From Actinomycetes bacterium (GTDB lineage Bacteria > Actinomycetota > Thermoleophilia > RBG-16-64-13): a stretch of DNA of 7,089 nt. Positions 1 through 5,518 of this stretch are shown here, one piece after another (positions within the stretch are counted from its first letter, which is position 1; each line of letters opens with the position of its first letter). A program made the translations under genes and the position numbers. The notes beneath the pieces were generated by a model that saw nothing but the letters and a program-made list of their open reading frames with translations, did not search any database and was not told where the DNA came from. Where the stretch lies: assembly GCA_021815245.1 (NCBI GenBank), contig JAKAHF010000109.1:1-7089 (forward strand), in the 5' to 3' direction.

Positions 1-706
1 CCGTGTACTGCCCAGTGCTAGACGTCCATACCTCGGGAGTTCCGTCGAGCCCCTTCTGGACAACCACCTGCTGCAAGTACGGCATGTTGTAGCGATAGTC
101 AGCCTCTACACCCCGGGCATACGCGAACATGCCGTCGGCTCGCCAGGCCATAGAGCGGGCCCCGGAGACTATCAGGCGATCCTCCCCGGAGTCGAGGTCG
201 CACAACCGGACGGTGGGCGTGCTGAGATGGGTCCCGTTTTCGACAACGGGGTCTCCCGGTGCTTCGGTCGGAAAGTCGGCCAATTGCTCCCAGAAGTGAT
301 AGAGAACGCGCCGACCGTCGGGCAGGAGGATTCCGGCCTGGCCTCCGAGGGCATCCTGTGTCATTCCCGGTACGCCTTTCGGACCTAGCTGAACGGGCTT
401 CTTGGCCACGCTACCGTAGAGGTTTCCGGGCTTCTTCCAGTCCGCATTGAGCGGCACGCTTATGACCATCACCCCGGTGTCGAGGTCGGCGGAGTTCTTG
501 ACCCGTGCGACTACCGTACCGGGGACACTGGCACTTTCGACAGTCGATGTGCTCGGTCCGTCGGGGCCGGACTGGCCCACTGCTACCTCATCGCCGGTGC
601 CTACCAGCGCGTACGAGCCCAGCGTCATTCCCACCGCGACGACAACGGCGAGGCAGAGCCCAACAACAAGTGAACGTCTCGTCATGTGTATGCCTGTTCG
701 TTTCAT
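1..706 (-). CDS. membrane-anchored or secreted protein, 3' end outside window
   Basis: The minus-strand frame stays open from ATG at 706 to the left edge, giving about 235 residues of an incomplete protein. The N-terminus (MKRTGIHMTRRSLVVGL...) has basic residues followed by one hydrophobic stretch at about residues 13-35, a signal anchor or uncleaved signal peptide. I see no lipobox cysteine. A Gly/Ser/Pro/Thr-rich linker follows, then a domain of short repeated strands, including LLPDGRRVLYHF and MAWRADGMFAYARG. These resemble blades of TolB/WD40-like propellers, but I cannot count blades and do not assign a family. I chose the start at 706 because GGAG lies five bases upstream. The in-frame ATG at 685 has no such site. 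The protein would act at or outside the membrane. Its substrate is unknown. That the frame is coding is fairly sure; the function is not. Confidence 0.75.
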   Translation of the reverse strand, partial: MKRTGIHMTRRSLVVGLCLAVVVAVGMTLGSYALVGTGDEVAVGQSGPDGPSTSTVESASVPGTVVARVKNSADLDTGVMVISVPLNADWKKPGNLYGSVAKKPVQLGPKGVPGMTQDALGGQAGILLPDGRRVLYHFWEQLADFPTEAPGDPVVENGTHLSTPTVRLCDLDSGEDRLIVSGARSMAWRADGMFAYARGVEADYRYNMPYLQQVVVQKGLDGTPEVWTSSTGQYT

Positions 707-1010
707 CTGCGCTCCATTGCTTGTTTGGCACGCGTTCCAAAGCGCTGTCTGAATGGGTTTTCGGATGCGATGGACCCACATCAGAGTCCTCCAGCCGCTG
801 GATTGGCTGCGAGTCGCTCGACGGGCTCCCCCCCTTCGAGTAGGCTACGGTGGCGTTGACGTGCTTGGCAACGTCTTCAACCGTGCATCGAGATTGCCAC
901 GCCGGACTCGGCTGCGCAATTACACTTTGGGGGTAGATGCCCCAGCGCCCGGGTGTGCACGGCTTCTTGAAGTCGATGGGGGGCGGGCGCCATCGATACC
1001 ATGGCCGATT
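707..1010. other. intergenic gap with no supported gene
   Basis: About 300 bases lie between the start of the exported protein (706) and the stop of the truncated gene (1011), both on the minus strand. Short open frames cross it on both strands, but none has a ribosome site, a recognisable motif or a plausible protein composition. It should hold the promoter of the exported gene. I could not pick a convincing -35/-10 pair, and I see no U-tailed terminator for the gene ending at 1011. Confidence 0.5.
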
Positions 1011-1466
1011 CTAGAAGTGGGTCTCGGACCCCGATCCGGCATACTCTTCTAGCAGGCGGGCATCGAGCGGGGCAAACTCCACCCCATCTCCCCAATCCGC
1101 GGCCGGATTGACCCACAGCACGATACTGTCTTGACCGTCCGAAAGGGCCGCGCCGTGTCCGGCGTCTCGACCGAGGATCCCGTTCCAGGTGGTCGGGTTG
1201 GTCATCGGCGGGCCATCCGCCCTTTGGATGACGAATTCGTCATCCAACGCAAACCCGGCGGGAAGACTCACGGGGAGGTAGACCGGCACGTCAGGGGCGT
1301 CAGGCACGATGGCTCGGTAAACGGCACTCGGCGGTGTGCCGCCTCCGGGCCATTCGATGCTGGCGGCGCGAATGCCGCCTGCGGGCGCGGCGGGCAGAGA
1401 ACTTGTCTCCGGTGCGGCATTCGTCTGGGGTGCAGCGGCTACTTGATCACGCGCCGAGCGCCAAGC
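1011..1466 (-). pseudogene. 5'-truncated remnant of a secreted or lipoprotein-like gene
   Basis: The minus-strand frame is open from just after a TGA at 1469-1467 down to TAG at 1013-1011, giving 151 residues. It begins with an Ala/Pro-rich linker (QVAAAPQTNAAPETSS) typical of the stretch behind a signal peptide or lipobox. A compact domain follows, with VPVYLPVSLPAGFALDDEF, a Trp-containing middle (NPTTWNGILG) and an acidic C-terminus. No ATG, GTG or TTG occurs in frame until GTG at 1307, which would begin inside what looks like the domain and has no clear ribosome site. The expected signal peptide is absent. The bases immediately upstream (above 1470) belong to the hicA promoter and gene. 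I read this as a gene that lost its 5' end, perhaps when hicAB arrived. A short live protein starting at 1307 (98 residues) is the alternative. I do not recognise the family. Confidence 0.5.
1224..1247. repeat. perfect 24-bp palindrome
   Basis: TTGGATGACGAA is followed directly by its exact reverse complement, with no spacer, centred between 1235 and 1236. It lies inside the truncated minus-strand gene and is read there as LDDEFVIQ. A chance 24-bp perfect palindrome is unlikely in a 7-kb window. It may be an operator, or codon choice may have produced it. Confidence 0.85.
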
Positions 1467-1509
1467 TCAAACCTTCGGCGTATATCCCACGCGGAATGGC
1501 CCGGCTAGG

Positions 1510-1530
1510 GTATCTTTGTCATGAAGATAC
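1510..1530 (+). promoter_or_regulatory. inverted repeat over the hicA start codon, possible operator
   Basis: GTATCTT (1510-1516) and AAGATAC (1524-1530) form a perfect 7-bp inverted repeat with a 7-base spacer that contains the hicA ATG (1521-1523). TATCTT could also serve as a -10 element for a near-leaderless transcript. No good -35 is visible. The repeat could be an operator for autoregulation, or an RNA hairpin that hides the start codon and keeps toxin translation low. Its function is inferred. Confidence 0.4.
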
Positions 1531-1718
1531 GAGACGTGATCAAGCTGCTTCTGGACGACGGATGGTTGCTGGTCGCTCAATCCGGGAGTCACCGTCAGTA
1601 CAAGCACCCGACAAAGCCCGGCCGGGTGACGGTTGCCGGCAAGCCAGGTCATGACTTGGCGGCCGGAACGCTGGGCAGCATCATGAAGCAGGCCGGCATC
1701 GAGGTGGAACGCCGATGA
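1521..1718 (+). CDS. hicA: HicA-family mRNA interferase toxin
   Basis: This 65-residue protein has the usual HicA (YcfA-like) length and fold pattern: an N-terminal helix (MKIRDVIKLLLDDGW), then a double-stranded-RNA-binding-like beta sheet. The signature GSHRQYKHP contains the catalytic His24, and the RVTVAGKPGHDLAAGTLGSIMKQAGI segment has its family-typical spacing. HicA toxins cleave mRNA in the cytoplasm and are neutralised by direct binding of HicB. The hicB ATG overlaps the stop codon here (ATGA, 1715-1718), so the two are translationally coupled. The ribosome site is weak, with only AGGG about 10 bases upstream, and the start codon lies inside an inverted repeat. Both would suit low toxin output. 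The pair runs against its neighbours and abuts the broken end of the gene on its left. All key residues appear intact, so it is probably active. Confidence 0.93.
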   Translation: MKIRDVIKLLLDDGWLLVAQSGSHRQYKHPTKPGRVTVAGKPGHDLAAGTLGSIMKQAGIEVERR

Positions 1719-1927
1719 GAACCATCGTGATCGTCATCGAACGGGCGGGCGACAACTTCTCCGCCTATGCCCCGGAGTTGCCCGGCTGCATCGCTACCGG
1801 CTCCACCGAGAGGGAGACCGAGGCGAACATGCGCGAGGCGCTGAGCCTTCATCTTCGAGGCATGGAGGAGGACGGCCAGGCAGTGGACGCCCATGACGTG
1901 GTCGTGCGACGCGTGCGCGTCGCGTAG
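1715..1927 (+). CDS. hicB: HicB-family antitoxin, short form
   Basis: This 70-residue protein matches the partial RNase H-like HicB fold: a first strand TIVIVIERAGDNFSAYAPELPGC, the invariant-looking PELPGCIATG, then a helix TERETEANMREALSLHL and a last strand VVVRRVRVA. It binds and blocks HicA. It ends without the C-terminal HTH or ribbon-helix-helix domain that longer HicB proteins use for DNA binding, so it may not autoregulate the operon itself. That makes the inverted repeat at the hicA start more puzzling. The ATG overlaps the hicA stop by four bases. The ORF ends in GCG TAG, within a 10-bp inverted repeat shared with the converging higA-like gene. Identification is strong. Confidence 0.92.
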   Translation: MRTIVIVIERAGDNFSAYAPELPGCIATGSTERETEANMREALSLHLRGMEEDGQAVDAHDVVVRRVRVA

Positions 1928-1965
1928 CGGCGGCAGACAGGGCGTCTTCGACTAAGCCGCTACGC
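1922..1965. terminator. inverted repeat between converging hicB and higA stops
   Basis: GCGTAGCGGC (1922-1931) and GCCGCTACGC (1956-1965) are perfectly complementary over 10 bp, with a 24-base loop. Each arm contains the stop codon of one of the two converging genes. A bidirectional terminator or transcript end is possible. There is no run of T on either side, so it is not a classical intrinsic terminator. Confidence 0.35.
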
Positions 1966-2262
1966 CACAACGCTCCCCCACGGCCGGATCTTCTCCAGCA
2001 CACCGGCGAGCTTCTCGCGAGCGACCTCCGTGTCGTAGGCGACCTGAGCCCGCAGCCGATAGCCGTCCGACAGGCCGAAGAAGCGGCACAGCCGAAGATC
2101 CGTGTCGGCGCTGATCGCGCGCTTGCCCGCCACGATGTCGCCGATGCGCTGAGCCGGGACGCCTATCTCCTTCGCCAAACGGTACTTCGTGATGCCCATG
2201 GGGGTGAGGAACTCCTCTTTGAGGAGTTCGCCGGGGGTCACCGGCGCTAGTCGGGTCGCCAT
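1960..2262 (-). CDS. higA: HigA-type Xre-family antitoxin
   Basis: This 100-residue protein follows the HigA/VapI antidote layout. PGELLKEEFLTPMG is at residues 10-23, and a helix-turn-helix spans about 24-50 (ITKYRLAKEIGVPAQRIGDIVAGKR), with the typical GKRAIS loop. Next come DLRLCRFFGLSDGYRLRAQ and YDTEVAREKL. Such proteins neutralise a RelE-like HigB ribonuclease and repress their own operon. I chose ATG 2262 because GGAGGT sits seven bases upstream. A GTG at 2271 would overlap that site. No higB-like gene is adjacent. Instead, another Xre-type antitoxin lies 26 nt upstream in the same direction. Either the toxin was lost, or the pair works as a regulator or as an antidote to a distant toxin. 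The family call is secure; the partner is unknown. Confidence 0.88.
   Translation of the reverse strand: MATRLAPVTPGELLKEEFLTPMGITKYRLAKEIGVPAQRIGDIVAGKRAISADTDLRLCRFFGLSDGYRLRAQVAYDTEVAREKLAGVLEKIRPWGSVVA
2209..2229. repeat. 9-bp stem, 3-base loop inside higA-like gene
   Basis: GAACTCCTC, TTT and GAGGAGTTC make a perfect inverted repeat inside the coding region, read on the minus strand as part of ELLKEEF. In the mRNA it would form a stable hairpin about 11 codons after the start. This may be no more than alternating Leu and Glu codons. Confidence 0.5.
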
Positions 2263-2288
2263 GTTCGCCACCTCCAGCCCATAGTGCC

Positions 2289-2570
2289 CTACGACAGCGT
2301 CACGATGAGCCGTTTGCCGACCGCAGTCGCCGCGCGTTCGAGAGTCGAGAGAGTCACCGATGGGTTGGCGGGATCGAGGAGCCGATCCACCGCCGGCCGG
2401 CTGGTGCGCATGCGCTGCGCCATCTCAGACTTGCTCAGGTTGTGCCGCTTCATCTCCTCGGCGATCTGAAAGGCGATGACCCGTTTCGCCGCGACGGCCT
2501 GGGCGTCCTCGAGCAGGCCATGCTCCTGCAAGAAACCATCAAAGTCCGTGCCCACGTGTTTCGGATCCAT
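2289..2570 (-). CDS. Xre-family HTH antitoxin-like protein
   Basis: This 93-residue protein has an N-terminal segment MDPKHVGTDFDGFLQEHGLLED and a helix (AVAAKRVIAFQIAEEMKRHN). A Cro/C1-type helix-turn-helix follows at about residues 44-68 (LSKSEMAQRMRTSRPAVDRLLD), then SVTLSTLERAATAVGKRL. This is a widespread small HTH family, often seen as the antitoxin of RelE/HigB-like pairs. The start at 2570 is preferred because GAGGAGG lies just upstream. The in-frame ATG at 2627 sits almost on the presumed transcription start and adds 19 residues that fit poorly. The gene leads a probable two-gene operon with the HigA-like gene (26-nt gap). No toxin ORF is found between it and the HEPN gene end at 2727. 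A DNA-binding role is fairly sure; antitoxin function is inferred. Confidence 0.8.
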   Translation of the reverse strand: MDPKHVGTDFDGFLQEHGLLEDAQAVAAKRVIAFQIAEEMKRHNLSKSEMAQRMRTSRPAVDRLLDPANPSVTLSTLERAATAVGKRLIVTLS

Positions 2571-2631
2571 CGCCCTCCTCCTCGCACCAGTCCTCGCGTA
2601 GCTCTCCCGTCCTTTGACATCGTCCATTTCG

Positions 2632-2640
2632 ATTGTACCA
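2632..2640 (-). promoter_or_regulatory. extended -10 promoter for the tandem antitoxin genes
   Basis: On the minus strand this reads TGGTACAAT, an extended -10 (TGn-TACAAT) element. No good -35 is seen. Transcription would begin near 2625 and leave a leader of about 55 nt before the ATG at 2570. Confidence 0.4.
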
Positions 2641-2726
2641 AAAATGATGCGTATTGGATCGTGGAACGATTGTCTCGGGATTTGAGCCGGATGCCATCGG
2701 ACTTCGGTTTGAGTTTTGGCGCAGGG

Positions 2727-3176
2727 TCATCCTTCGCGTAGCCGCTCCCGCACTTCCAAGGGCATGCGGTCCGCGATCATGCCGACGTAGCGTCCAGCGA
2801 ACTCGATGATGTCGCCCGCTTCCTGGGCACCGATCAGCCCCGGCTGCTCATACACCGCCGCATGACGCTTCTTTCGGAATCGCTGCAAGCGAGCGATGGT
2901 GTCGCTCTCGTCGGGGAGCGCCGCCGACATGAACCGGAAGGTGTTGAAGTGCTTGTTGCGAGCGTGAGGCCTGAAGCCGTGAATCGCGATGAAGGCCACC
3001 GAACTCTGCAGAATGGCGTTGTAGGCGACGGCGAACGCCCAATCGAGGTCGGTCTGCATCAAGCTCGACGCGGTCACGATGTCTCTTTGGGCCACCCGCA
3101 TGAGCCCGGCGATTTCCTCGATCCCTACGTCGCAGGCTTCGACCACTCGCGCCCGGAGCAGGTCATCGAAGTCCAT
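2727..3176 (-). CDS. HEPN-domain protein, probable RNase toxin of an MNT-HEPN pair
   Basis: This 149-residue, largely helical protein has the HEPN layout. An acidic N-terminal helix is followed by a helix of the RDIVTASSLMQTDLDWAFAVAYNAILQSS type, then GFRPHARNKHFNTFRFM. The conserved motif comes late: LQRFRKKRHAAVYE. R99 and H105 are separated by five residues and so fit the HEPN R-x(4-6)-H ribonuclease motif, with Tyr109 four residues after the His. In characterised HepT/MntA pairs the HEPN protein is an RNase toxin that is silenced when its MNT partner adenylylates a tyrosine of the R-x4-H-x-Y motif. Here the Tyr spacing differs, so the modified residue is uncertain. The start ATG at 3176 has GGGGA upstream and lies inside the end of the NTase gene (14-nt overlap), so the two are coupled. 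The TTG at 3188 is a weaker alternative. Confidence 0.85.
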   Translation of the reverse strand: MDFDDLLRARVVEACDVGIEEIAGLMRVAQRDIVTASSLMQTDLDWAFAVAYNAILQSSVAFIAIHGFRPHARNKHFNTFRFMSAALPDESDTIARLQRFRKKRHAAVYEQPGLIGAQEAGDIIEFAGRYVGMIADRMPLEVRERLREG

Positions 3177-3735
3177 CTTCGTCCCCAAGGAGAAAGATCT
3201 TCGGCCCGTTCAAGACGTCCAAAGCGAACGCCTGCCGCCGCTCTACGCGATCGCGCCATTCCGCCTTGCTGAGGATGGTGGCGTTCACGTCACGTTCGAG
3301 GAGTCGCTCCGCACGCAGCAACACACGATCCAGCGCCGCGGGCTCCACATCACCGATCACCAGCAGGTCTACGTCGGACGTGGCATCTTCGTTGCCTCGT
3401 GCAACTGAGCCATAGACCAAGGCGACGGCCACGCCGGCCACCGGGGCCAGACCGTCGGAGAGCACGTCGCCGAGCCCCTCGGTCTTGTAGACGATGCTCT
3501 TCAGCTCACGGTAGAGCGGATGCGCTATGTTGACGCTGTAGAAGCGGAGATTCCCTTCACGCTCGGTAGAGAGCAATCCGCTCTTCGTGAGACTCGCGAG
3601 TTCTTTCTGAGCCGCCGACGATGTGATCTCCAGGTCGCGGATGAGCTGGGAGAGGTAGAACCTCTCACCAGGATGCGTCAAGAACCTGACGAGCAACTTG
3701 CGGCGCGCCGCGGATGTCACGAGCAACGACAGCAC
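3163..3735 (-). CDS. winged-helix plus minimal nucleotidyltransferase (MNT antitoxin-like)
   Basis: This 190-residue, two-domain protein begins with a winged helix-turn-helix of the ArsR/MarR kind, about residues 1-75 (SAARRKLLVRFLTHPGERFYLSQL, then a wing around EREGNLRFYSVN). The second half is a pol-beta-type minimal nucleotidyltransferase: VYGSVARGNEDATSDVDLLV gives G109-S110-x10-D121-x-D123, the complete GSx10DxD metal and nucleotide site. RDVNATILSKAEW and the LNGPKIFLLGDEDGLR end are typical of this wHTH-NTase family. It overlaps the HEPN gene, so it is the likely antitoxin, probably adenylylating HEPN and perhaps repressing the operon through its wHTH. I prefer GTG 3735, which has GAGGT upstream and matches where the domain begins. 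TTG 3762 adds nine residues and has no ribosome site. Confidence 0.85.
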   Translation of the reverse strand: MLSLLVTSAARRKLLVRFLTHPGERFYLSQLIRDLEITSSAAQKELASLTKSGLLSTEREGNLRFYSVNIAHPLYRELKSIVYKTEGLGDVLSDGLAPVAGVAVALVYGSVARGNEDATSDVDLLVIGDVEPAALDRVLLRAERLLERDVNATILSKAEWRDRVERRQAFALDVLNGPKIFLLGDEDGLR

Positions 3736-3761
3736 CCTTACCTCATTATTGGCATGAACCA

Positions 3762-3779
3762 ACCATTTTTATGGTAACA
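3762..3779 (-). promoter_or_regulatory. possible promoter and small inverted repeat before the wHTH-NTase gene
   Basis: The minus strand reads TGTTACCAT at 3779-3771, an extended -10-like element. It overlaps an inverted repeat on the plus strand, ACCAT-TTTT-ATGGT (3762-3775). An AT-rich repeat at the transcription start could be an operator for the wHTH domain encoded just downstream. This is inference from position only. Confidence 0.3.
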
Positions 3780-3843
3780 GAAGGTGCGCCTGCGTGTTGG
3801 TCCTGGTCCTGTGACCAGTCTGGAGCGCGTGATCGAGAAGGAC

Positions 3844-3864
3844 AATCCATCTTTTGGATGGATT
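3844..3864. repeat. 8-bp inverted repeat in the intergenic gap
   Basis: AATCCATC and GATGGATT pair perfectly around the loop TTTTG. It lies between the end of the unknown gene (3940) and the start of the NTase gene, in a gap of about 200 bases otherwise without features. No T-run follows on the minus strand, so it is a poor intrinsic terminator. Confidence 0.5.
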
Positions 3865-3939
3865 CAGCGTCCCAGAGCGGGATGCTCCCCCCCATTCTTG
3901 CCCGACTGCTGGCTGCGGCCACGGCGTGTCATGACACCA

Positions 3940-4617
3940 TCACCCCGGTCCTTCGGCGTCGCCTTCAAATCCAAGCTGCCAGAAGTACATATCCACGAGC
4001 TTCATCAAGGGATAGCGCACGTCAGCGCGAGCGCTGATCGCCGCCTGCTCCGCCCGCAGCTCGCCCAGGTGCTCCTGGCAGAAGGCGACCATGCGGCCGA
4101 GGAAGACCTCGTTCACGTACGAGTACTTGAGGCCGGCTACTTTGAGCCCGTCGATGAAGAAGCGATCGCAGGCCGGCACGACACCGAGCGTCCCGAGAAT
4201 GATCTTGGTCACCAGTGTATCGGTCGGCTGGGCTGTGCCGGTGACGGGCACGTAGGGTCGGTAAGCTTCGCGGATGGCGGAGACAAGGTCCATCACCACC
4301 GGAGCGAACTGAGCATCGTCCGGCGACGCGCCCAAGTCCCGACTCCAGAGCGAGACGCACGCCGAATCGGCAAGGACGTCGATCACATGCCCATGGACCT
4401 TGAAGTCGCGCTGCAGGAGGAAGCTCGACCCACGATACATGCCCCAACTGGCGAGGTAGAACCCAAGATGGAGTGCGGCCGTGTCGCGGTCGCGCAGGAT
4501 GCTTGACTGACCCTGTGCCTGGAAGTACTCGTAGCAGTGCTCCCAGGAGAGGTACCGGTGATGCTCGCCTCGGGAGTCGGCCCAATAGGCCTGGATCGTG
4601 CGATGGATTTCGGTCAC
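3940..4617 (-). CDS. conserved-looking protein of unknown function coupled to mrr remnant
   Basis: This 225-residue cytoplasmic-looking protein has no signal peptide. Visible stretches include QAYWADSRGEHHRYLSWEHC, LHLGFYLASWGMYRGSSFLL, DRFFIDGLKVAG and LVDMYFWQLGF. It is rich in aromatic residues and Leu in amphipathic, probably helical, segments. I see no known catalytic motif and cannot name a family. The start is GTG 4617, with GGAG overlapping the stop codon of the Mrr fragment four bases upstream, so the two were one transcription unit with coupled translation. That placement suggests a partner or immunity/accessory role for an Mrr-type nuclease, but this is inference. A long frame on the opposite strand (3784-4506) is rejected because it lacks a ribosome site. 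The protein looks intact although its mrr neighbour is broken, so it may now depend on another promoter. Confidence 0.72.
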   Translation of the reverse strand: MTEIHRTIQAYWADSRGEHHRYLSWEHCYEYFQAQGQSSILRDRDTAALHLGFYLASWGMYRGSSFLLQRDFKVHGHVIDVLADSACVSLWSRDLGASPDDAQFAPVVMDLVSAIREAYRPYVPVTGTAQPTDTLVTKIILGTLGVVPACDRFFIDGLKVAGLKYSYVNEVFLGRMVAFCQEHLGELRAEQAAISARADVRYPLMKLVDMYFWQLGFEGDAEGPG

Positions 4618-4621
4618 TGGT

Positions 4622-4996
4622 CTACTCCGTGAAGTAGTCGGCGTCGATCCGCTTCACTTCGTAGGCCGCCATCGGACTGACCCCAAGATTGTGGTCGATC
4701 ATCAGTTCCGCGAGTTTCTGGCCGTCGATGAGGGCGATCTTGTTGTCGATCTTGCCGACGTAGTCGCGCGCCTCGGCAGAGAAGCACGAGGTGGTGATCA
4801 TGATCCCATTCTTGGCCCGCTGTCCCTGGAGCGCTCCAGCGAACTTCTGCACCTCGGGCTGCCCGACAGTGGCCTCCCAGAGCTTGGCCTGGATGTAGAT
4901 GATGTCCAGCCGCAAGAGAATCTTGTCGATGATCCCATCGCCAGCAACCCGACAATCCCAAGTCCTGATTCGTGGCGTATGGTTCCCGGATTCCTC
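4622..4996 (-). pseudogene. mrr: 5'-truncated Mrr-type restriction endonuclease
   Basis: About 124 residues of the C-terminal Mrr catalytic domain remain. VAGDGIID carries the first acidic metal ligand region, and IYIQAKLW carries the Q-x-K of the PD-(D/E)xK core. PEVQKFAGALQGQRAKNGIMITTSCFSAEARDYV and ALIDGQKLAELMIDHN follow, with the usual ending YEVKRIDADYFTE. Mrr enzymes cut methylated DNA. Usual members are around 300 residues with an N-terminal winged-helix DNA-recognition domain, which is absent here. GDGIIDKILLRLD is also about four residues shorter than the usual GDGGIDGII...LGLD spacing. The frame opens directly after the deaminase stop (TGA 4999-4997), in the same frame, and about 20 residues between are unlike Mrr. 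A CTG or TTG start at 4915 or nearby would give a domain without recognition helices. I read it as a remnant left by a recombination event near 4950-4996. Confidence 0.75.
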
Positions 4997-5518
4997 TCAA
5001 TCCAGGTGAAATGGGCTTTCGACTGGAGACGTGCCAATGTGAAACAGACGGCAGCACTCCTGCCTCATGAATCCCTCGATTAGAAAGAGCCTCGGCTCGC
5101 CCGACCCCAGAACCTGACGCGCGCCCACTTCTACAGTGCGCCATGTCCAATCTGGGTCACCAGTCATTGTTCTGAAAAGGGTCATATCGCCGATAGTGCT
5201 CCCCGACACGATTCCTGCCATCCGAGCCCAGATCGCCGCAGCGGCACACATTGGGCATGGTTCCGCCGTTGTGTAGAGAATGCTGCCTTCGATGTGCCTG
5301 CTTCCAGCAGCGGCGCATGCCATGCGGATTGCTGCAATCTCTGCGTGCTGGGTGGGATCGTTGTCGAGTTTCACCCGATTTCCGGACGAGGCAAGAACCT
5401 TGCCGGCTCGGACCACAACCGCACCAATAGCATAGTCCCCCGCGGCTTGTGCCTTCTGGGCCTCAATGATCGCCTCAGCCATGAATTCAGGCCGTGGGAC
5501 ATAGTCATGAGACTGCAT
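4997..5518 (-). CDS. komA: CDA-superfamily nucleoside/nucleotide deaminase (Kongming KomA-like)
   Basis: This 173-residue protein carries the zinc-deaminase signature: H58-A-E60 in QHAEIAAIRMA and P87-C88-P-M-C91 in EPCPMCAAAAIWARM. These supply the zinc ligands and the proton-shuttling Glu. AIGAVVVRAGKVLA and GNRVKLDNDPTQ are the usual lead-in of the COG0590-like (guanine/tRNA/nucleoside) deaminases. The C-terminal SGEPRLFLIEGFMRQECCRLF is also usual. ATG 5518 is chosen. It overlaps the end of the SIR2 gene by 14 nt, and a longer frame to 5692 only shadows SIR2. By context it should deaminate an adenine nucleotide. In Kongming, as I recall it, KomA makes the inosine nucleotide that a phage kinase turns into dITP. 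Substrate cannot be read from motifs, and I am unsure whether described KomA proteins share this exact fold. The symbol is tentative. The last 15 or so residues are not family-typical. Confidence 0.85.
   Translation of the reverse strand: MQSHDYVPRPEFMAEAIIEAQKAQAAGDYAIGAVVVRAGKVLASSGNRVKLDNDPTQHAEIAAIRMACAAAGSRHIEGSILYTTAEPCPMCAAAAIWARMAGIVSGSTIGDMTLFRTMTGDPDWTWRTVEVGARQVLGSGEPRLFLIEGFMRQECCRLFHIGTSPVESPFHLD

Noticed and set aside
447..843. Two plus-strand frames of about 100 codons
   Set aside because: They oppose the exported-protein gene with its clear signal-anchor start. High GC readily leaves antisense frames open.
2571..2627. Upstream extension of the Xre-family gene
   Set aside because: It begins right at the probable transcription start, while ATG 2570 has a strong GAGGAGG site.
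3844..3864. Hairpin considered as a terminator for the gene ending at 3940
   Set aside because: No T-rich tract follows on the minus strand, and it lies about 75 bases past the stop.
3784..4506. Long open frame on the plus strand (240 codons)
   Set aside because: It is the mirror of the minus-strand 225-residue gene, which has a coupled GTG start with GGAG. The plus frame has no ribosome site and an implausible composition.
4614..5150. Minus-strand frame of 178 codons
   Set aside because: It overlaps the Mrr domain and the deaminase C-terminus in another frame, and its composition (many Arg, Gly, His) is that of a GC shadow.
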